A DNA stretch of 64,000 nucleotides from Candidatus Cacconaster caballi. GTDB lineage: Bacteria > Bacteroidota > Bacteroidia > Bacteroidales > UBA932. Both the position numbers and the translations under genes were made by a program. The notes below the pieces were generated by a model. The model had not been told where the DNA came from. It ran no database searches and saw only the letters and a list, made by a program, of their open reading frames with translations. This document shows, piece by piece, positions 52,760 through 62,093 of this stretch (its first letter is position 1; every line of letters starts with the position of its first letter). The stretch lies in assembly GCA_018065695.1 (NCBI GenBank), contig JAGHST010000010.1, forward strand, positions 1 to 64,000, in the 5' to 3' direction.

Positions 52760-53604
52760 TATCTTTCTTTTAAATGCCTTGCAAGAAGCAAAGCCGCTTT
52801 TGTATTAATCTTGTGACCTGGTTTATAAGCTGTTATGCGTCCTCTGACAGGAGCGCCGAGCAGTGCGAAGTCCCCTATGATGTCAAGGAGCTTGTGGCGG
52901 GCGCATTCATTGGGGAACTTGAGAGCGTCATTGTTGCAATATCCATTCGGTTCGTCTATTACAAGGGCATTGTCAAGAGCGCCTCCCTTTATCAGACCTG
53001 CTGCACGAAGCGCCTTCACCTCGCTGAGGAAGCAGAAAGTGCGGCAAGGAGCGACCTGCTCCGCGTAGTCGCCGTCTTCACTCCAGAGGGCATTCTGCAC
53101 GCCGAGCACTTTGGATTTGAAATCGATGGTGACATCGAAAACGGTTTCGGAAGATGGCTCCATCACTATGCGCGAGCTTGAAAAAAGTCCTCTGCAGACC
53201 AACCGACGGGGAATCTCAATATATCTGCGCTCGGATGGCTGCTCCAGCAGACCTGCCTGAAGAAAGGCCTGCGCATAGGGAGCGGCACTGCCGTCCAGAA
53301 TAGGAAGTTCTTCCGAGTCGAGAGTCACCAGAGCGTTGTCCACACCCATCGCCAGCATTGCGGAAAGAAGATGTTCTGTGGTGCGGACGGTTGCTTCTCC
53401 ACTTCTTAGCAGCGTCGAGCGTCTTGTGCCGCTGACATTGGCAATGCAGGCACGGACTCTCTTCCCGCCGAGGTCTTCACGCTGAAAGACTATGCCGTGG
53501 TCCACTCCGGCGGGCATTACCGTCATTGTGACTGTTGCGCCCGTATGGAGACCCTTTCCTGTAAATGTACAGGATTTGCCGAGTGTGTGCTGTTTCGTCG
53601 TCAT
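52759..53604 (-). CDS. lpxC: UDP-3-O-acyl-N-acetylglucosamine deacetylase, not fused to FabZ
   Basis: Zinc deacetylase that commits UDP-GlcNAc to lipid A. It is 281 residues, a complete LpxC alone. Zinc ligands are visible in [12 protein letters not shown] (His) and in [18 protein letters not shown] (His and Asp), and the catalytic His in [13 protein letters not shown]. In most Bacteroidetes lpxC is fused to fabZ as one longer chain; here the frame ends after the LpxC domain and lpxA follows at once, so FabZ must be encoded elsewhere. It overlaps lpxD by 4 nt. Confidence 0.94.
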   Translation of the reverse strand: MTTKQHTLGKSCTFTGKGLHTGATVTMTVMPAGVDHGIVFQREDLGGKRVRACIANVSGTRRSTLLRSGEATVRTTEHLLSAMLAMGVDNALVTLDSEELPILDGSAAPYAQAFLQAGLLEQPSERRYIEIPRRLVCRGLFSSSRIVMEPSSETVFDVTIDFKSKVLGVQNALWSEDGDYAEQVAPCRTFCFLSEVKALRAAGLIKGGALDNALVIDEPNGYCNNDALKFPNECARHKLLDIIGDFALLGAPVRGRITAYKPGHKINTKAALLLARHLKER

Positions 53605-54560
53605 TTCTTTAAAGGGGAGTTCTTGAAGATGGCATAGGCCCGCATATATTGATGATAATCAAATGCGGGAGAGCCCATCACGTTGGTTCCCGGCTCTCTG
53701 ATGCTCCCCAATACGCCGCTGTCAGCGGCAATTTTTGTGCCATCCGCGATGGTGAGATGTCCTGCGATACCCACCTTGCCGGCAATTACGCAGCCTTTAC
53801 CCACTTTGGTGGAACCGGCGATGCCGCTCTGCGCCGCCATTACGGTGTTCTCACCGATTTCCACGTTGTGGGCCACCATACAATGGTCGTCTATCTTGAC
53901 GCCGCGGCGGATGATGGTCGAGCCCATCGTGGCACGATCTACCGTGGTGCAGGCACCTATCTCCACGTCGCTTTCAATCACGACGTTGCCAAGCTGCGGT
54001 ATCTTTGAATAGGAACCGTCCGGAGCGGGTGCGAATCCGAAACCGTCGGCGCCTATGACGGCATTTGCGTGTATGATGCAGTTATCGCCTATCTCACAGT
54101 CACGATATATGCGGACTCCGGGGTAGATGATGCAGTTTCTGCCCACCCTGACTTTCGCCCCTATATAGACGTTCGGATATATGTGAGTGCCCCTGCCCAG
54201 AGAGGCTGACAAAGCGATTGAATCGCTGAAACAATTGAAACGTGCGTGGAAGCGGTTGCCGCGCACTTTCGAGTTTCCAAGCGCATCGAACCACCTGAGA
54301 AGTATCGCTACGGAAGCGTATGCGTCGTCCACCTTGATCAGAGTGGCGGGAATCTCCCGTTTAGGGACGAAAGACCTGTTGACAATAAGGACGCTTGCCT
54401 TTGTCTCATATATGTAGCGTTCGTATTTCGGATTTGCAAAAAAGCAGATATTCCCCCTCTTTCCCTGTTCGATACGGGCCGGAGCGGCCACCTTTTCCTG
54501 AGGATTGCCTTCAACCTCGCCGCCGAGCAGATCCGCAATTGTCTGAACTGTGATTTCCAT
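53601..54560 (-). CDS. lpxD: UDP-3-O-(3-hydroxyacyl)glucosamine N-acyltransferase
   Basis: Third lipid A enzyme, adding the N-linked acyl chain. It is 319 residues: an N-terminal uridine-binding domain (about 1-100, [17 protein letters not shown]) and a hexapeptide beta-helix (about 105-300). [20 protein letters not shown] holds the catalytic His region and [10 protein letters not shown] is the family loop. It is the first gene of the lipid A operon. Confidence 0.95.
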   Translation of the reverse strand: MEITVQTIADLLGGEVEGNPQEKVAAPARIEQGKRGNICFFANPKYERYIYETKASVLIVNRSFVPKREIPATLIKVDDAYASVAILLRWFDALGNSKVRGNRFHARFNCFSDSIALSASLGRGTHIYPNVYIGAKVRVGRNCIIYPGVRIYRDCEIGDNCIIHANAVIGADGFGFAPAPDGSYSKIPQLGNVVIESDVEIGACTTVDRATMGSTIIRRGVKIDDHCMVAHNVEIGENTVMAAQSGIAGSTKVGKGCVIAGKVGIAGHLTIADGTKIAADSGVLGSIREPGTNVMGSPAFDYHQYMRAYAIFKNSPLKK

Positions 54561-54570
54561 AATGAGGATG

Positions 54571-54578
54571 CAAATATA
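54571..54578 (-). promoter_or_regulatory. -7 box of the lpxD operon
   Basis: On the reverse strand this reads TATATTTG, matching TAnnTTTG. It lies 10 nt before the lpxD ATG, so the leader is very short. Confidence 0.65.
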
Positions 54579-54608
54579 GTCATTTTAAGATGATTTTTAT
54601 GGCAATTC

Positions 54609-54639
54609 TTGCATAATCAAGCGGAAATTCGTACATTTG
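54609..54639 (+). promoter_or_regulatory. Promoter of rimP-nusA-infB-purB
   Basis: TTG at 54609-54611 and TACATTTG at 54632-54639 are 20 nt apart. The predicted start is near 54645, just before the hairpin at 54650. Confidence 0.7.
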
Positions 54640-54649
54640 CCTCCGATTT

Positions 54650-54674
54650 GAGGGGACAGCCGTCCCCTCTTTTT
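54650..54674 (+). terminator. Terminator-like hairpin at the 5' end of the rimP operon
   Basis: GAGGGGAC (54650-54657) pairs with GTCCCCTC (54662-54669), loop AGCC, followed by TTTTT (54670-54674). It comes within a few nt of the predicted transcript start and 16 nt before rimP. It may be an attenuator, or a 5' cap-like stabilising stem. Confidence 0.65.
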
Positions 54675-54690
54675 CATAAATGGACCCGCT

Positions 54691-54930
54691 ATGATACAGA
54701 AACCACTCCTGGAAGCCGTTGTCAACGAATACCTGAAAGGCACAAAACTCTCCCTTGCGGAAATATCCGTGAGCGAGGACAACGACATAGAAGTCATTAT
54801 CAGAAGAACCGACGGCGAGGGTGTGTCGATAGATGACTGCGCCGACCTCAGCCGCTACATCGAATCCAGATTCGACCGTGACAAGGAAGATTTCTCCCTC
54901 ATGGTGGGCTCCGCCGGAATAGAAGAATAA
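54691..54930 (+). CDS. rimP: Ribosome maturation factor RimP, N-terminal domain only
   Basis: A 79-residue protein matching the N-terminal RimP domain: VSIDDCADLSRYIESRFDRD is the family signature, and it ends FSLMVGSAGIEE where full-length proteins read VGSAG/VSSPG and then continue into an SH3-like C-terminal domain of about 70 residues. That second domain is absent; nusA begins 33 nt later. RimP helps 30S assembly, and its C-terminal domain contacts S12. The position before nusA-infB is the normal one, so this is probably a shortened rimP and not a chance frame. Confidence 0.82.
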   Translation: MIQKPLLEAVVNEYLKGTKLSLAEISVSEDNDIEVIIRRTDGEGVSIDDCADLSRYIESRFDRDKEDFSLMVGSAGIEE

Positions 54931-54963
54931 ATAAGTGAAACAACAATAATTCTTTACAGACAA

Positions 54964-56208
54964 ATGGAAGGTTTGAACCTTATCAGCACATTCGCTGAAT
55001 TCAAAGAGTTGAAGAACATCGACAGACCGACAATGATGAGCGTGCTGGAAGACATTTTCCGCACACAGCTCGCCAGAATGTACGGCGATGCCGACAATTT
55101 TGACATCATCATCAATATCGACAAGGGCGACTTCGAAATATGGAGGAACCGCACAGTGGTCGAGGAAGTCACCGATCCCAACAAGGAGATATCCCTCAAG
55201 GAGGTGCAGCAGATAGACGATTCCTATGAAGTGGGCGAGGAGTATCCGGAGGAGGTACAGCTCGCAAGTTTCGGACGCAGGGGTATCCTCAACCTGCGCC
55301 AGAACCTTTCAAGCCGCATTCTCGACATAGAAAAAGCCAATCTCTACAACAAATACAAGGAAAGGGTCGGCGACATAATCGTGGGTGAGGTATATCAGGC
55401 TTGGAAGAAGGAAGTTCTCGTGATGGACGAAGACGGAAACGAGCTCATACTGCCTAAAGCAGAGCAGATTTCAACCGATTTCTTCAGGAAGGGCGATACC
55501 GTGAAAGCCGTCATCATCAATGTGGAGATGCGCAACAACACCCCGATCATCACCCTGTCACGCACATCCACCCTCTTCCTCGAAAGGCTCTTCGAGCAGG
55601 AGGTTCCGGAGATATTCGACGGCCTCATCACCATCAAGAAAGTGGTGCGTATGCCGGGCGAACGTGCCAAGGTGGCTGTTGAAAGTTACGACGACCGCAT
55701 CGATCCGGTAGGTGCCTGCGTCGGTGTCAAGGGTTCCCGCATCCACGGCATCGTACGCGAACTTCGAGGCGAGAACATTGACATAATCAACTGGACAACC
55801 AACACCCAGCTTCTCGTGCAGAGGGCGCTGTCCCCTGCCAAGATATCATCTATGAACATCAACGAGGCGGCTAAGGAAATCAGAGTGGAAATGCAGTCGT
55901 CCGAACTCTCCCTGGCAATCGGAAAGAGCGGAGCCAACATCCGTCTTGCAGAGGAGCTTTCCGGCTATCGCATAGACGTTTACAGGATGGATGCCGAGCA
56001 GGACGCAGATGATGAGGAAGACGTATATCTCGACGATTTCAGCGATGAAATCGAGCAGTGGGTAATCGATGCTCTCAAGGGCATCGGATGCGACACCGCA
56101 AGAAACGTCCTCGCACTTCCTGCCGAAGAGATTGTCCGCAGAGCCGATCTTGAAGAGGAGACCGTCGAGGAAGTCCTTGGCATACTCAAGGCCGAATTTG
56201 AAAATTAA
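54964..56208 (+). CDS. nusA: Transcription termination/antitermination factor NusA
   Basis: RNA polymerase-associated factor of 414 residues. The N-terminal polymerase-binding domain (about 1-125) is followed by an S1 domain (about 130-205, VGDIIVGEVYQAWKKEVLVM) and two KH domains (DPVGACVGVKGSRIHGIVRE; LAIGKSGANIRLAEELSG). One C-terminal helical repeat follows (about 345-414). It is between rimP and infB, the common order, and could regulate its own operon through the hairpin upstream of rimP. Confidence 0.96.
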   Translation: MEGLNLISTFAEFKELKNIDRPTMMSVLEDIFRTQLARMYGDADNFDIIINIDKGDFEIWRNRTVVEEVTDPNKEISLKEVQQIDDSYEVGEEYPEEVQLASFGRRGILNLRQNLSSRILDIEKANLYNKYKERVGDIIVGEVYQAWKKEVLVMDEDGNELILPKAEQISTDFFRKGDTVKAVIINVEMRNNTPIITLSRTSTLFLERLFEQEVPEIFDGLITIKKVVRMPGERAKVAVESYDDRIDPVGACVGVKGSRIHGIVRELRGENIDIINWTTNTQLLVQRALSPAKISSMNINEAAKEIRVEMQSSELSLAIGKSGANIRLAEELSGYRIDVYRMDAEQDADDEEDVYLDDFSDEIEQWVIDALKGIGCDTARNVLALPAEEIVRRADLEEETVEEVLGILKAEFEN

Positions 56209-56220
56209 TCAACACTAACG

Positions 56221-56226
56221 GGAGGT
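56221..56226 (+). promoter_or_regulatory. Strong Shine-Dalgarno-like GGAGGT before infB
   Basis: GGAGGT lies 6 nt before the infB ATG in the 24-nt gap after nusA. It is not forced by coding sequence. Confidence 0.55.
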
Positions 56227-56232
56227 ATTTTT

Positions 56233-58980
56233 ATGTCAGAAGGAACAATAAGAATCAACAAGGTACTCAAGGATTTCAACATTGGCATCGGCACACTCAA
56301 TGAATTTCTAAAGAAAAAGGGATTCAAAGAGGAACTTACCCCTACAATGAAGATTTCCGAAGAGACATTTGAGTTGATTGCCAAACAGTTCGGCAACGAT
56401 CAGCTTGTCAAGGAGCAATCCAGGAAGGTCGCAATCAAGGTGAAGGAAATCACCGAGATGGAAAGTGGAAAAACTTCAGCGGAAGATGACGAACCGGTAA
56501 GGGAGGTCATCATCAAGACCAATGTGCTGACGGAGCAGAAAAAGGTGGAAACTCCCGCACCTGCAGAACCTGCACCGAAAGCACCCGCTCCGGCAGTTCC
56601 TGCACCCGAACCTCAACCTGTGGCTGCTGCACAGCCTAAAGTTGAAACCGCGCACAAATCTGACATAAAGATTCTGGGCAAAATAAATCTGGAAAAACCC
56701 CGCAAGGAGGAGAAGAAGCCTCAACAGGAAACTCCCAAGAAGGCGGCGAATGAGCGTGAGCCCGAACGCAAACCTGAATCAGTATACTCCCCGGAACCTC
56801 AGCCGAAGAGCGAAAAGCCGGTCATCGAACACATCGAGACAAAGGTGGAGAAACTCGCCGGTCCTAAGATTGCCGGTACGATAGACCTCTCTCAATTCGA
56901 GAAGAAACCTTCGCACAGCAACAACGAGTCAGGCTCGAAGAAAGACAAGAACAAGAGGGAAAGAATCCACAAGACTCCAGGCAAGGTGGATGTCAGCGGC
57001 TCAAAGGGCAATGCAGGCGGAAACGGCGGCAACAACCGCAAGAAAGACCGGTTCAAGGCTGTCAAGGTGGAATTTGACAATGACGAGATACAGAAACAGA
57101 TAAAGGAGACCTATGCCAGGATGACCGAAGGCAAGGGCAAGACCAAGACTTCGAAGCACCGCCGCGAGAAACGCGAGGAAATAGCGGAGAAGAGAATGGA
57201 GCAGGAAGAGCTTCAGGAGATGACCAGCAATGTTTTGAAGGTCACGGAGTTCGTCACGGTAAACGAACTCGCCATTCTGATGAACAACACCCCTGTCACC
57301 AAAGTCATCGAGGCCTGCATGAACCTTGGGCTGATGGTTTCCATCAACCAGAGACTCGACGCCGAGGCGCTCGTGCTCGTAGCCGAGGAGTTCGGATACA
57401 AGATAGAATTCGTGACCGCCGAAATCCAGGGTGCCATCTCTCAGGAAGAGGACAAGGAGGAGGATCTCGTCTCGCGTCCTCCTATCGTGACCGTGATGGG
57501 CCACGTGGATCACGGCAAGACTTCCCTCCTCGACTATATCAGAAAGACAAACGTGATTGCAGGTGAAGCGGGCGGTATCACACAGCACATCGGTGCATAC
57601 AGCGTCAAACTTGCAGACGGGCGCCGCGTGACATTCCTCGACACCCCGGGACACGAAGCCTTCACGGCTATGCGTGCCCGCGGAGCGAAAGTTACCGACC
57701 TTGCCATAATCATAGTGGCGGCGGATGACGCGATAATGCCGCAAACTATTGAAGCCATCAACCACGCCCAAGCCGCAGGCGTCCCTATGATATTTGCAAT
57801 CAATAAGATAGATAAGCCGGGGGCTAATCCTGAAAAAATCAAGGAGCAATTGGCGAATATGAATATCCTCGTGGAGGACTGGGGAGGCAAATACCAGTGT
57901 CAGGAGATATCGGCAAAGAAAGGCATCAACGTGGAGGCCCTTCTCGACAAGGTTCTGCTCGAAGCCGACATTCTTGACTTGAAGGCGAACCCGGACAAAC
58001 TCGCAGTTGGCAACATCATCGAATCTTCGCTCGACAAGGGTCGCGGCTATCTCGCCACCGTACTCGTACAGAGCGGAACTCTCCACGTGGGGGACCCTAT
58101 CGTGGCAGGCTGCTATGCAGGGCGCGTCAAAGCAATGTTCAATGAGCGCGGGCAGAAACTCAAGGAAGCCGGCCCGTCCACTCCGGTATCGGTGCTCGGC
58201 CTTTCAGGCGCACCTACCGCCGGTGACACTCTCAACGCTATGGAAGATGAGAAGGAAGCGCGCGAAATCGCCAACAAGCGTGAACAGCTGATCCGCATCC
58301 AGGGCATCAAGACTCAGACTCACATCACTCTTGAAGAGATAGGCCGCCGCATCGCCCTGGGTAACTTCCAGGAACTCAACATCATCGTCAAGGCCGACGT
58401 GGACGGTTCCATCGAAGCCCTGTCGGACTCGCTCATCAAACTTTCCACCGAAGAGATTCACGTCAATGTCATCCACAAGGCCGTGGGTGCCATTTCAGAA
58501 TCGGACGTTCTGCTTGCTGTCGCATCCAACGCAATCATCATAGGTTTTCAGGTGCGTCCTATGCCGAGCGCACGCAAACTGGCCGAGAAAGAGCAAATTG
58601 AAATCCGCCTCTACTCCGTCATCTACGATGCCATCGAGGAGGTCAAAAGCGGTATTGAAGGCATGCTCGCTCCTGAGCAGAAAGAAGAAGTCACCGCAAA
58701 TGCGGAAGTTCTCGAAACTTTCAGAATATCGAAAGTCGGAACGGTTGCCGGCTGTATGGTCAGGGAAGGCAAGCTCACAAGAAGCGCGAAAGTCCGCGTA
58801 ATCCGCGACGGTATAGTGGTTTACACAGGCTCACTCGCATCTCTCAAGAGGATGAAGGACGACGTGAAGGAAGTCGCTTCAGGATTCGACTGCGGCCTCG
58901 GAGTGGAAGGATTCAACGACATCAAGGTGGGAGATCAGATAGAGGCTTACCAGATTGTCGAAATCAAGAGAAAACTGTAA
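56233..58980 (+). CDS. infB: Translation initiation factor IF-2
   Basis: A 915-residue GTPase that brings initiator tRNA to the 30S subunit. A short N-terminal IF2 domain is followed by a long charged linker (about 80-330) rich in Pro/Ala/Glu and Lys. The G domain starts near residue 415 with [27 protein letters not shown] near 470 and [10 protein letters not shown] near 520. Domains II-IV follow to EIKRKL. It is preceded by a strong GGAGGT and followed by purB after 3 nt. Confidence 0.97.
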   Translation: MSEGTIRINKVLKDFNIGIGTLNEFLKKKGFKEELTPTMKISEETFELIAKQFGNDQLVKEQSRKVAIKVKEITEMESGKTSAEDDEPVREVIIKTNVLTEQKKVETPAPAEPAPKAPAPAVPAPEPQPVAAAQPKVETAHKSDIKILGKINLEKPRKEEKKPQQETPKKAANEREPERKPESVYSPEPQPKSEKPVIEHIETKVEKLAGPKIAGTIDLSQFEKKPSHSNNESGSKKDKNKRERIHKTPGKVDVSGSKGNAGGNGGNNRKKDRFKAVKVEFDNDEIQKQIKETYARMTEGKGKTKTSKHRREKREEIAEKRMEQEELQEMTSNVLKVTEFVTVNELAILMNNTPVTKVIEACMNLGLMVSINQRLDAEALVLVAEEFGYKIEFVTAEIQGAISQEEDKEEDLVSRPPIVTVMGHVDHGKTSLLDYIRKTNVIAGEAGGITQHIGAYSVKLADGRRVTFLDTPGHEAFTAMRARGAKVTDLAIIIVAADDAIMPQTIEAINHAQAAGVPMIFAINKIDKPGANPEKIKEQLANMNILVEDWGGKYQCQEISAKKGINVEALLDKVLLEADILDLKANPDKLAVGNIIESSLDKGRGYLATVLVQSGTLHVGDPIVAGCYAGRVKAMFNERGQKLKEAGPSTPVSVLGLSGAPTAGDTLNAMEDEKEAREIANKREQLIRIQGIKTQTHITLEEIGRRIALGNFQELNIIVKADVDGSIEALSDSLIKLSTEEIHVNVIHKAVGAISESDVLLAVASNAIIIGFQVRPMPSARKLAEKEQIEIRLYSVIYDAIEEVKSGIEGMLAPEQKEEVTANAEVLETFRISKVGTVAGCMVREGKLTRSAKVRVIRDGIVVYTGSLASLKRMKDDVKEVASGFDCGLGVEGFNDIKVGDQIEAYQIVEIKRKL

Positions 58981-58983
58981 GAT

Positions 58984-60321
58984 ATGGACACGCTTCAGGC
59001 AATTTCTCCGATTGACGGGCGCTACAGGGCCAAAACAGAATGCCTTTCGGACTACTTTTCCGAAGGCGCTCTCATACGTTATCGGGTAAAGATTGAAGTG
59101 GAGTATTTCATAGCGCTTTGCGAAATCCCTCTTCCTCAACTCAAGGGTGTGGACGATTCGGTATTCCCCCACCTGCGCAGGATATACAACGATTTCGAGA
59201 TGGAAGACGCCGAGCGCATCAAGGACATCGAACTCACGACGAACCACGACGTAAAGGCCGTGGAATACTGGCTCAGGCGCAAGTTCACGCAACTCGGTCT
59301 CGAACGTTACGTGGATTTCATCCATTTCGGCCTCACAAGTCAGGATATAAACAATACCGCCATCCCGAACGCTCTGATGGACGCTGTCAGTGACGTTTAT
59401 ATTCCTCAGTTGGAAAAACTTCTGAATATTCTTGAGGAAAAGGCCAATCTTTGGAAGGAGGTGCCTATGCTCTCCCATACACACGGGCAGCCCGCAAGCC
59501 CCACCCGCGTAGGCAAGGAACTCGGCGTCTTCATCTCCAGAATCAGAGAACAGTACGATTCCCTTCGCCGCTGCAGATTCCCTGCAAAGTTCGGAGGCGC
59601 CGTAGGCAATCTCAATGCACACAAGGTCGCTTATCCGGACTTGGACTGGAACGACTTTGCGGTGAATTTCGTGGAAGACCGCCTGGGGCTCAAGCGCTCA
59701 TACCCTACCACCCAGATAGACCACTATGACGGCCTTGCAGCAATCTTCGACAACCTCAGGCGCATCAACACCATTCTCATAGATTTCAGCCGCGACATCT
59801 GGACCTACATCTCAATGGAATACTTCGGCCAGCGAATCAAGGCAGGGGAAGTGGGCAGCAGCACAATGCCGCACAAAGTCAATCCCATCGACTTTGAAAA
59901 TGCGGAAGGCAATCTTGCCCTGGCAAACGCCCTGCTGGGATTCTTCTCCGAGAAACTGCCCGTTTCACGCCTTCAGCGCGACCTTACGGACTCCACGGTT
60001 CTGCGAAACATAGGAGTTCCCCTCGCTCACAGTCTGGTGGCATTTCTCTCCCTTGAAAAGGGAATGGACAAGTTGATTCTCAATGAAGAGCGAATCTTCG
60101 CGGACCTGGACGGCAACTGGGCTGTCGTGGCGGAAGGCATACAGACCGTTCTCCGCAGGGAGGGTTATCCTAATCCGTACGAGACGCTTAAAGAACTGAC
60201 GCGTACAGGTCACCGCATATCGCGGCAGATGATAGAGGGTTTCATCGACTCTCTGGACATCGACGACTTTGTCAAGGACGAACTCCGAAGCATCACACCC
60301 CGCAATTACACCGGAATATAA
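58984..60321 (+). CDS. purB: Adenylosuccinate lyase
   Basis: Catalyses SAICAR to AICAR + fumarate and adenylosuccinate to AMP + fumarate, the one late IMP step missing from the main pur cluster. PIDGRYRAKTECLSDYFSE, HFGLTSQDINNTAIPN, LSHTHGQPASPTRVGKELG and the signature GSSTMPHKVNPIDFENAEG are visible. At 445 residues with this motif set it is the E. coli-like form. It lies 3 nt after infB and is probably co-transcribed with it. Confidence 0.96.
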   Translation: MDTLQAISPIDGRYRAKTECLSDYFSEGALIRYRVKIEVEYFIALCEIPLPQLKGVDDSVFPHLRRIYNDFEMEDAERIKDIELTTNHDVKAVEYWLRRKFTQLGLERYVDFIHFGLTSQDINNTAIPNALMDAVSDVYIPQLEKLLNILEEKANLWKEVPMLSHTHGQPASPTRVGKELGVFISRIREQYDSLRRCRFPAKFGGAVGNLNAHKVAYPDLDWNDFAVNFVEDRLGLKRSYPTTQIDHYDGLAAIFDNLRRINTILIDFSRDIWTYISMEYFGQRIKAGEVGSSTMPHKVNPIDFENAEGNLALANALLGFFSEKLPVSRLQRDLTDSTVLRNIGVPLAHSLVAFLSLEKGMDKLILNEERIFADLDGNWAVVAEGIQTVLRREGYPNPYETLKELTRTGHRISRQMIEGFIDSLDIDDFVKDELRSITPRNYTGI

Positions 60322-60332
60322 TACTTCTTGTT

Positions 60333-61655
60333 TCAGAGTATTTCCTGAAGGCCCTGAAGCCTGGTGCCGTTGGAACCTTTTACCAGAATCGTGCAGCCGT
60401 CAAGCGGATTCCCCGCAAGAAATTCCTTCAACTGGTCAGACGTGGCGAAGCACTTCGCCCCATTTTTCGACCGGGACTGCCTGAGGGCATTGTCGAACTC
60501 TCCGCCCACAAGATACACGGTATCAGTAATGGACAGGGCCTTCTTGAGCACCGCTTTATGCTCTGCTTCAGAGTCAGGGCCCAATTCAAGCATATCGCCG
60601 AGTATCAGAACTTTGTCAGGGTAATCGAGGGACGCGAAATTATCCAGGGACGCAGCCATACTGGTAGGATTCGCGTTATATGCGTCCATTATGACCTTGT
60701 TGCGGCCCGTTTCGATGAACTGTGACCGGTTGTTGGAAGGTTTGTACGCCTCTATTGCCCGGATTGCGTCTGCCTGGTGCACGTCGAAATGCTTTCCGAC
60801 GCACAATGCAGCAAGGACATTATCCGCATTGTAGTTGCCGACCAGTTTCGTACTGATCGACCTTTCTCCACGATCCGTGCTGATATTGAGTGTCAGGAAA
60901 GGATTCTCAAATGAGAACGGCGATATGACCACCTGTTGCAGCTGCACGCCGTAAGGCCGGAGAATCAGGCCCTTCCTGTATCCCACCATCTCCTGAAGAT
61001 GCTGATTGTCGGCATTGTAGAATACAGCTCCTCCTTTCTGGCGAAGATAGTCGTAAAGTTCGCCTTTTGTCTTTTTCACTCCTTCGAAAGAGCCGAAACC
61101 CTGAAGATGAGCCTTGCCCACATTAGTTATCAGTCCGCAAGTCGGCTGGGCTATTTCCACAAGGGAGGCAATCTCGCCCGGAGCGCTTGCTCCCATCTCG
61201 ACGACGGCAATCTCCGTCTCCCTGTCTATTCTGAGCAGGGTAAGAGGCACTCCGATATGGTTGTTGAAATTGCCCTGTGTAGCGACAATCCTGTATTTGG
61301 AGGCAAGAACTGCAGAAATCAACTCCTTGGTGGTTGTCTTGCCGTTTGTGCCGGTTATGCCGACAACCGGAATGTCGAACTGTCTGCGATGATGCTTAGC
61401 CAGTGTCTGAAGTGTCTTGAGAGAGTTCTCCACAAGGATACATTTGCGTCCCTTGTAATGTTCCGCTTCAAGAGACACCCTATCCACGACTGCATATCTG
61501 GCGCCGTCCTTGAGAGCCTGAACGGCGAAATCGTTGCCGTCGAAATTTTCCCCCTTCAGGGCGAAGAACATACAACCTTCCGTTATCTTGCGACTGTCTG
61601 TGCAGATGCCTGTACATTTCCTGTACAGCTCATACAATTTTTCTATCTCTATCAT
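60333..61655 (-). CDS. murF: UDP-N-acetylmuramoyl-tripeptide-D-alanyl-D-alanine ligase
   Basis: Adds D-Ala-D-Ala to the peptidoglycan precursor, using product of Alr and Ddl. It is 440 residues: N-terminal domain with ICTDSRKITEGCMFFALKG, the central ATPase domain VVGITGTNGKTTTKELISAV, then DAYNANPTSMAASLDNF in the C-terminal domain. It follows dut by 3 nt and ends 11 nt from the convergent purB end. Confidence 0.95.
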   Translation of the reverse strand: MIEIEKLYELYRKCTGICTDSRKITEGCMFFALKGENFDGNDFAVQALKDGARYAVVDRVSLEAEHYKGRKCILVENSLKTLQTLAKHHRRQFDIPVVGITGTNGKTTTKELISAVLASKYRIVATQGNFNNHIGVPLTLLRIDRETEIAVVEMGASAPGEIASLVEIAQPTCGLITNVGKAHLQGFGSFEGVKKTKGELYDYLRQKGGAVFYNADNQHLQEMVGYRKGLILRPYGVQLQQVVISPFSFENPFLTLNISTDRGERSISTKLVGNYNADNVLAALCVGKHFDVHQADAIRAIEAYKPSNNRSQFIETGRNKVIMDAYNANPTSMAASLDNFASLDYPDKVLILGDMLELGPDSEAEHKAVLKKALSITDTVYLVGGEFDNALRQSRSKNGAKCFATSDQLKEFLAGNPLDGCTILVKGSNGTRLQGLQEIL

Positions 61656-61658
61656 AAT

Positions 61659-62093
61659 CTATTTTCTTCCGGTACTTCCGAATCCGCCCTCTCCGCGGGT
61701 GCTTTCCTCCAGCTGCTCAACTTTTTCCCACTGAACCTGCTCATAGCGGGCCACCACCATCTGCGCAATGCGCTCTCCCGGGTTGACGGTGAAAGGTTCT
61801 TTTGAAAGATTTACCAGAAGCACCTTTATCTCGCCGCGGTAGTCCGCGTCTATCGTGCCCGGGCTGTTCGTAATGCTGATGCCATACTTCGCCGCAAGTC
61901 CGCTGCGCGGCCTTATCTGAGCTTCATAGCCTTCCGGCAATTCGATGAAAATGCCGGTTGGGACCATTGCGCGTTCGAGGGAGCCGAGAACTACCGGTTC
62001 TTTTATATCGGCTTTAAGGTCCATTCCTGCGGAACTGGAAGTGGCATACTCCGGGTCCGGCCAGGCGGATTTATTGACAATCTTTACTTTCAT
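61659..62093 (-). CDS. dut: dUTP diphosphatase
   Basis: Trimeric dUTPase that keeps uracil out of DNA and makes dUMP for dTMP. All five motifs are visible: [46 protein letters not shown] and [10 protein letters not shown]. It is 144 residues from the ATG at 62093 ([12 protein letters not shown]); a start seven codons upstream is possible but reaches further into the flippase gene. It overlaps the flippase gene by 23 nt. Confidence 0.96.
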   Translation of the reverse strand: MKVKIVNKSAWPDPEYATSSSAGMDLKADIKEPVVLGSLERAMVPTGIFIELPEGYEAQIRPRSGLAAKYGISITNSPGTIDADYRGEIKVLLVNLSKEPFTVNPGERIAQMVVARYEQVQWEKVEQLEESTRGEGGFGSTGRK

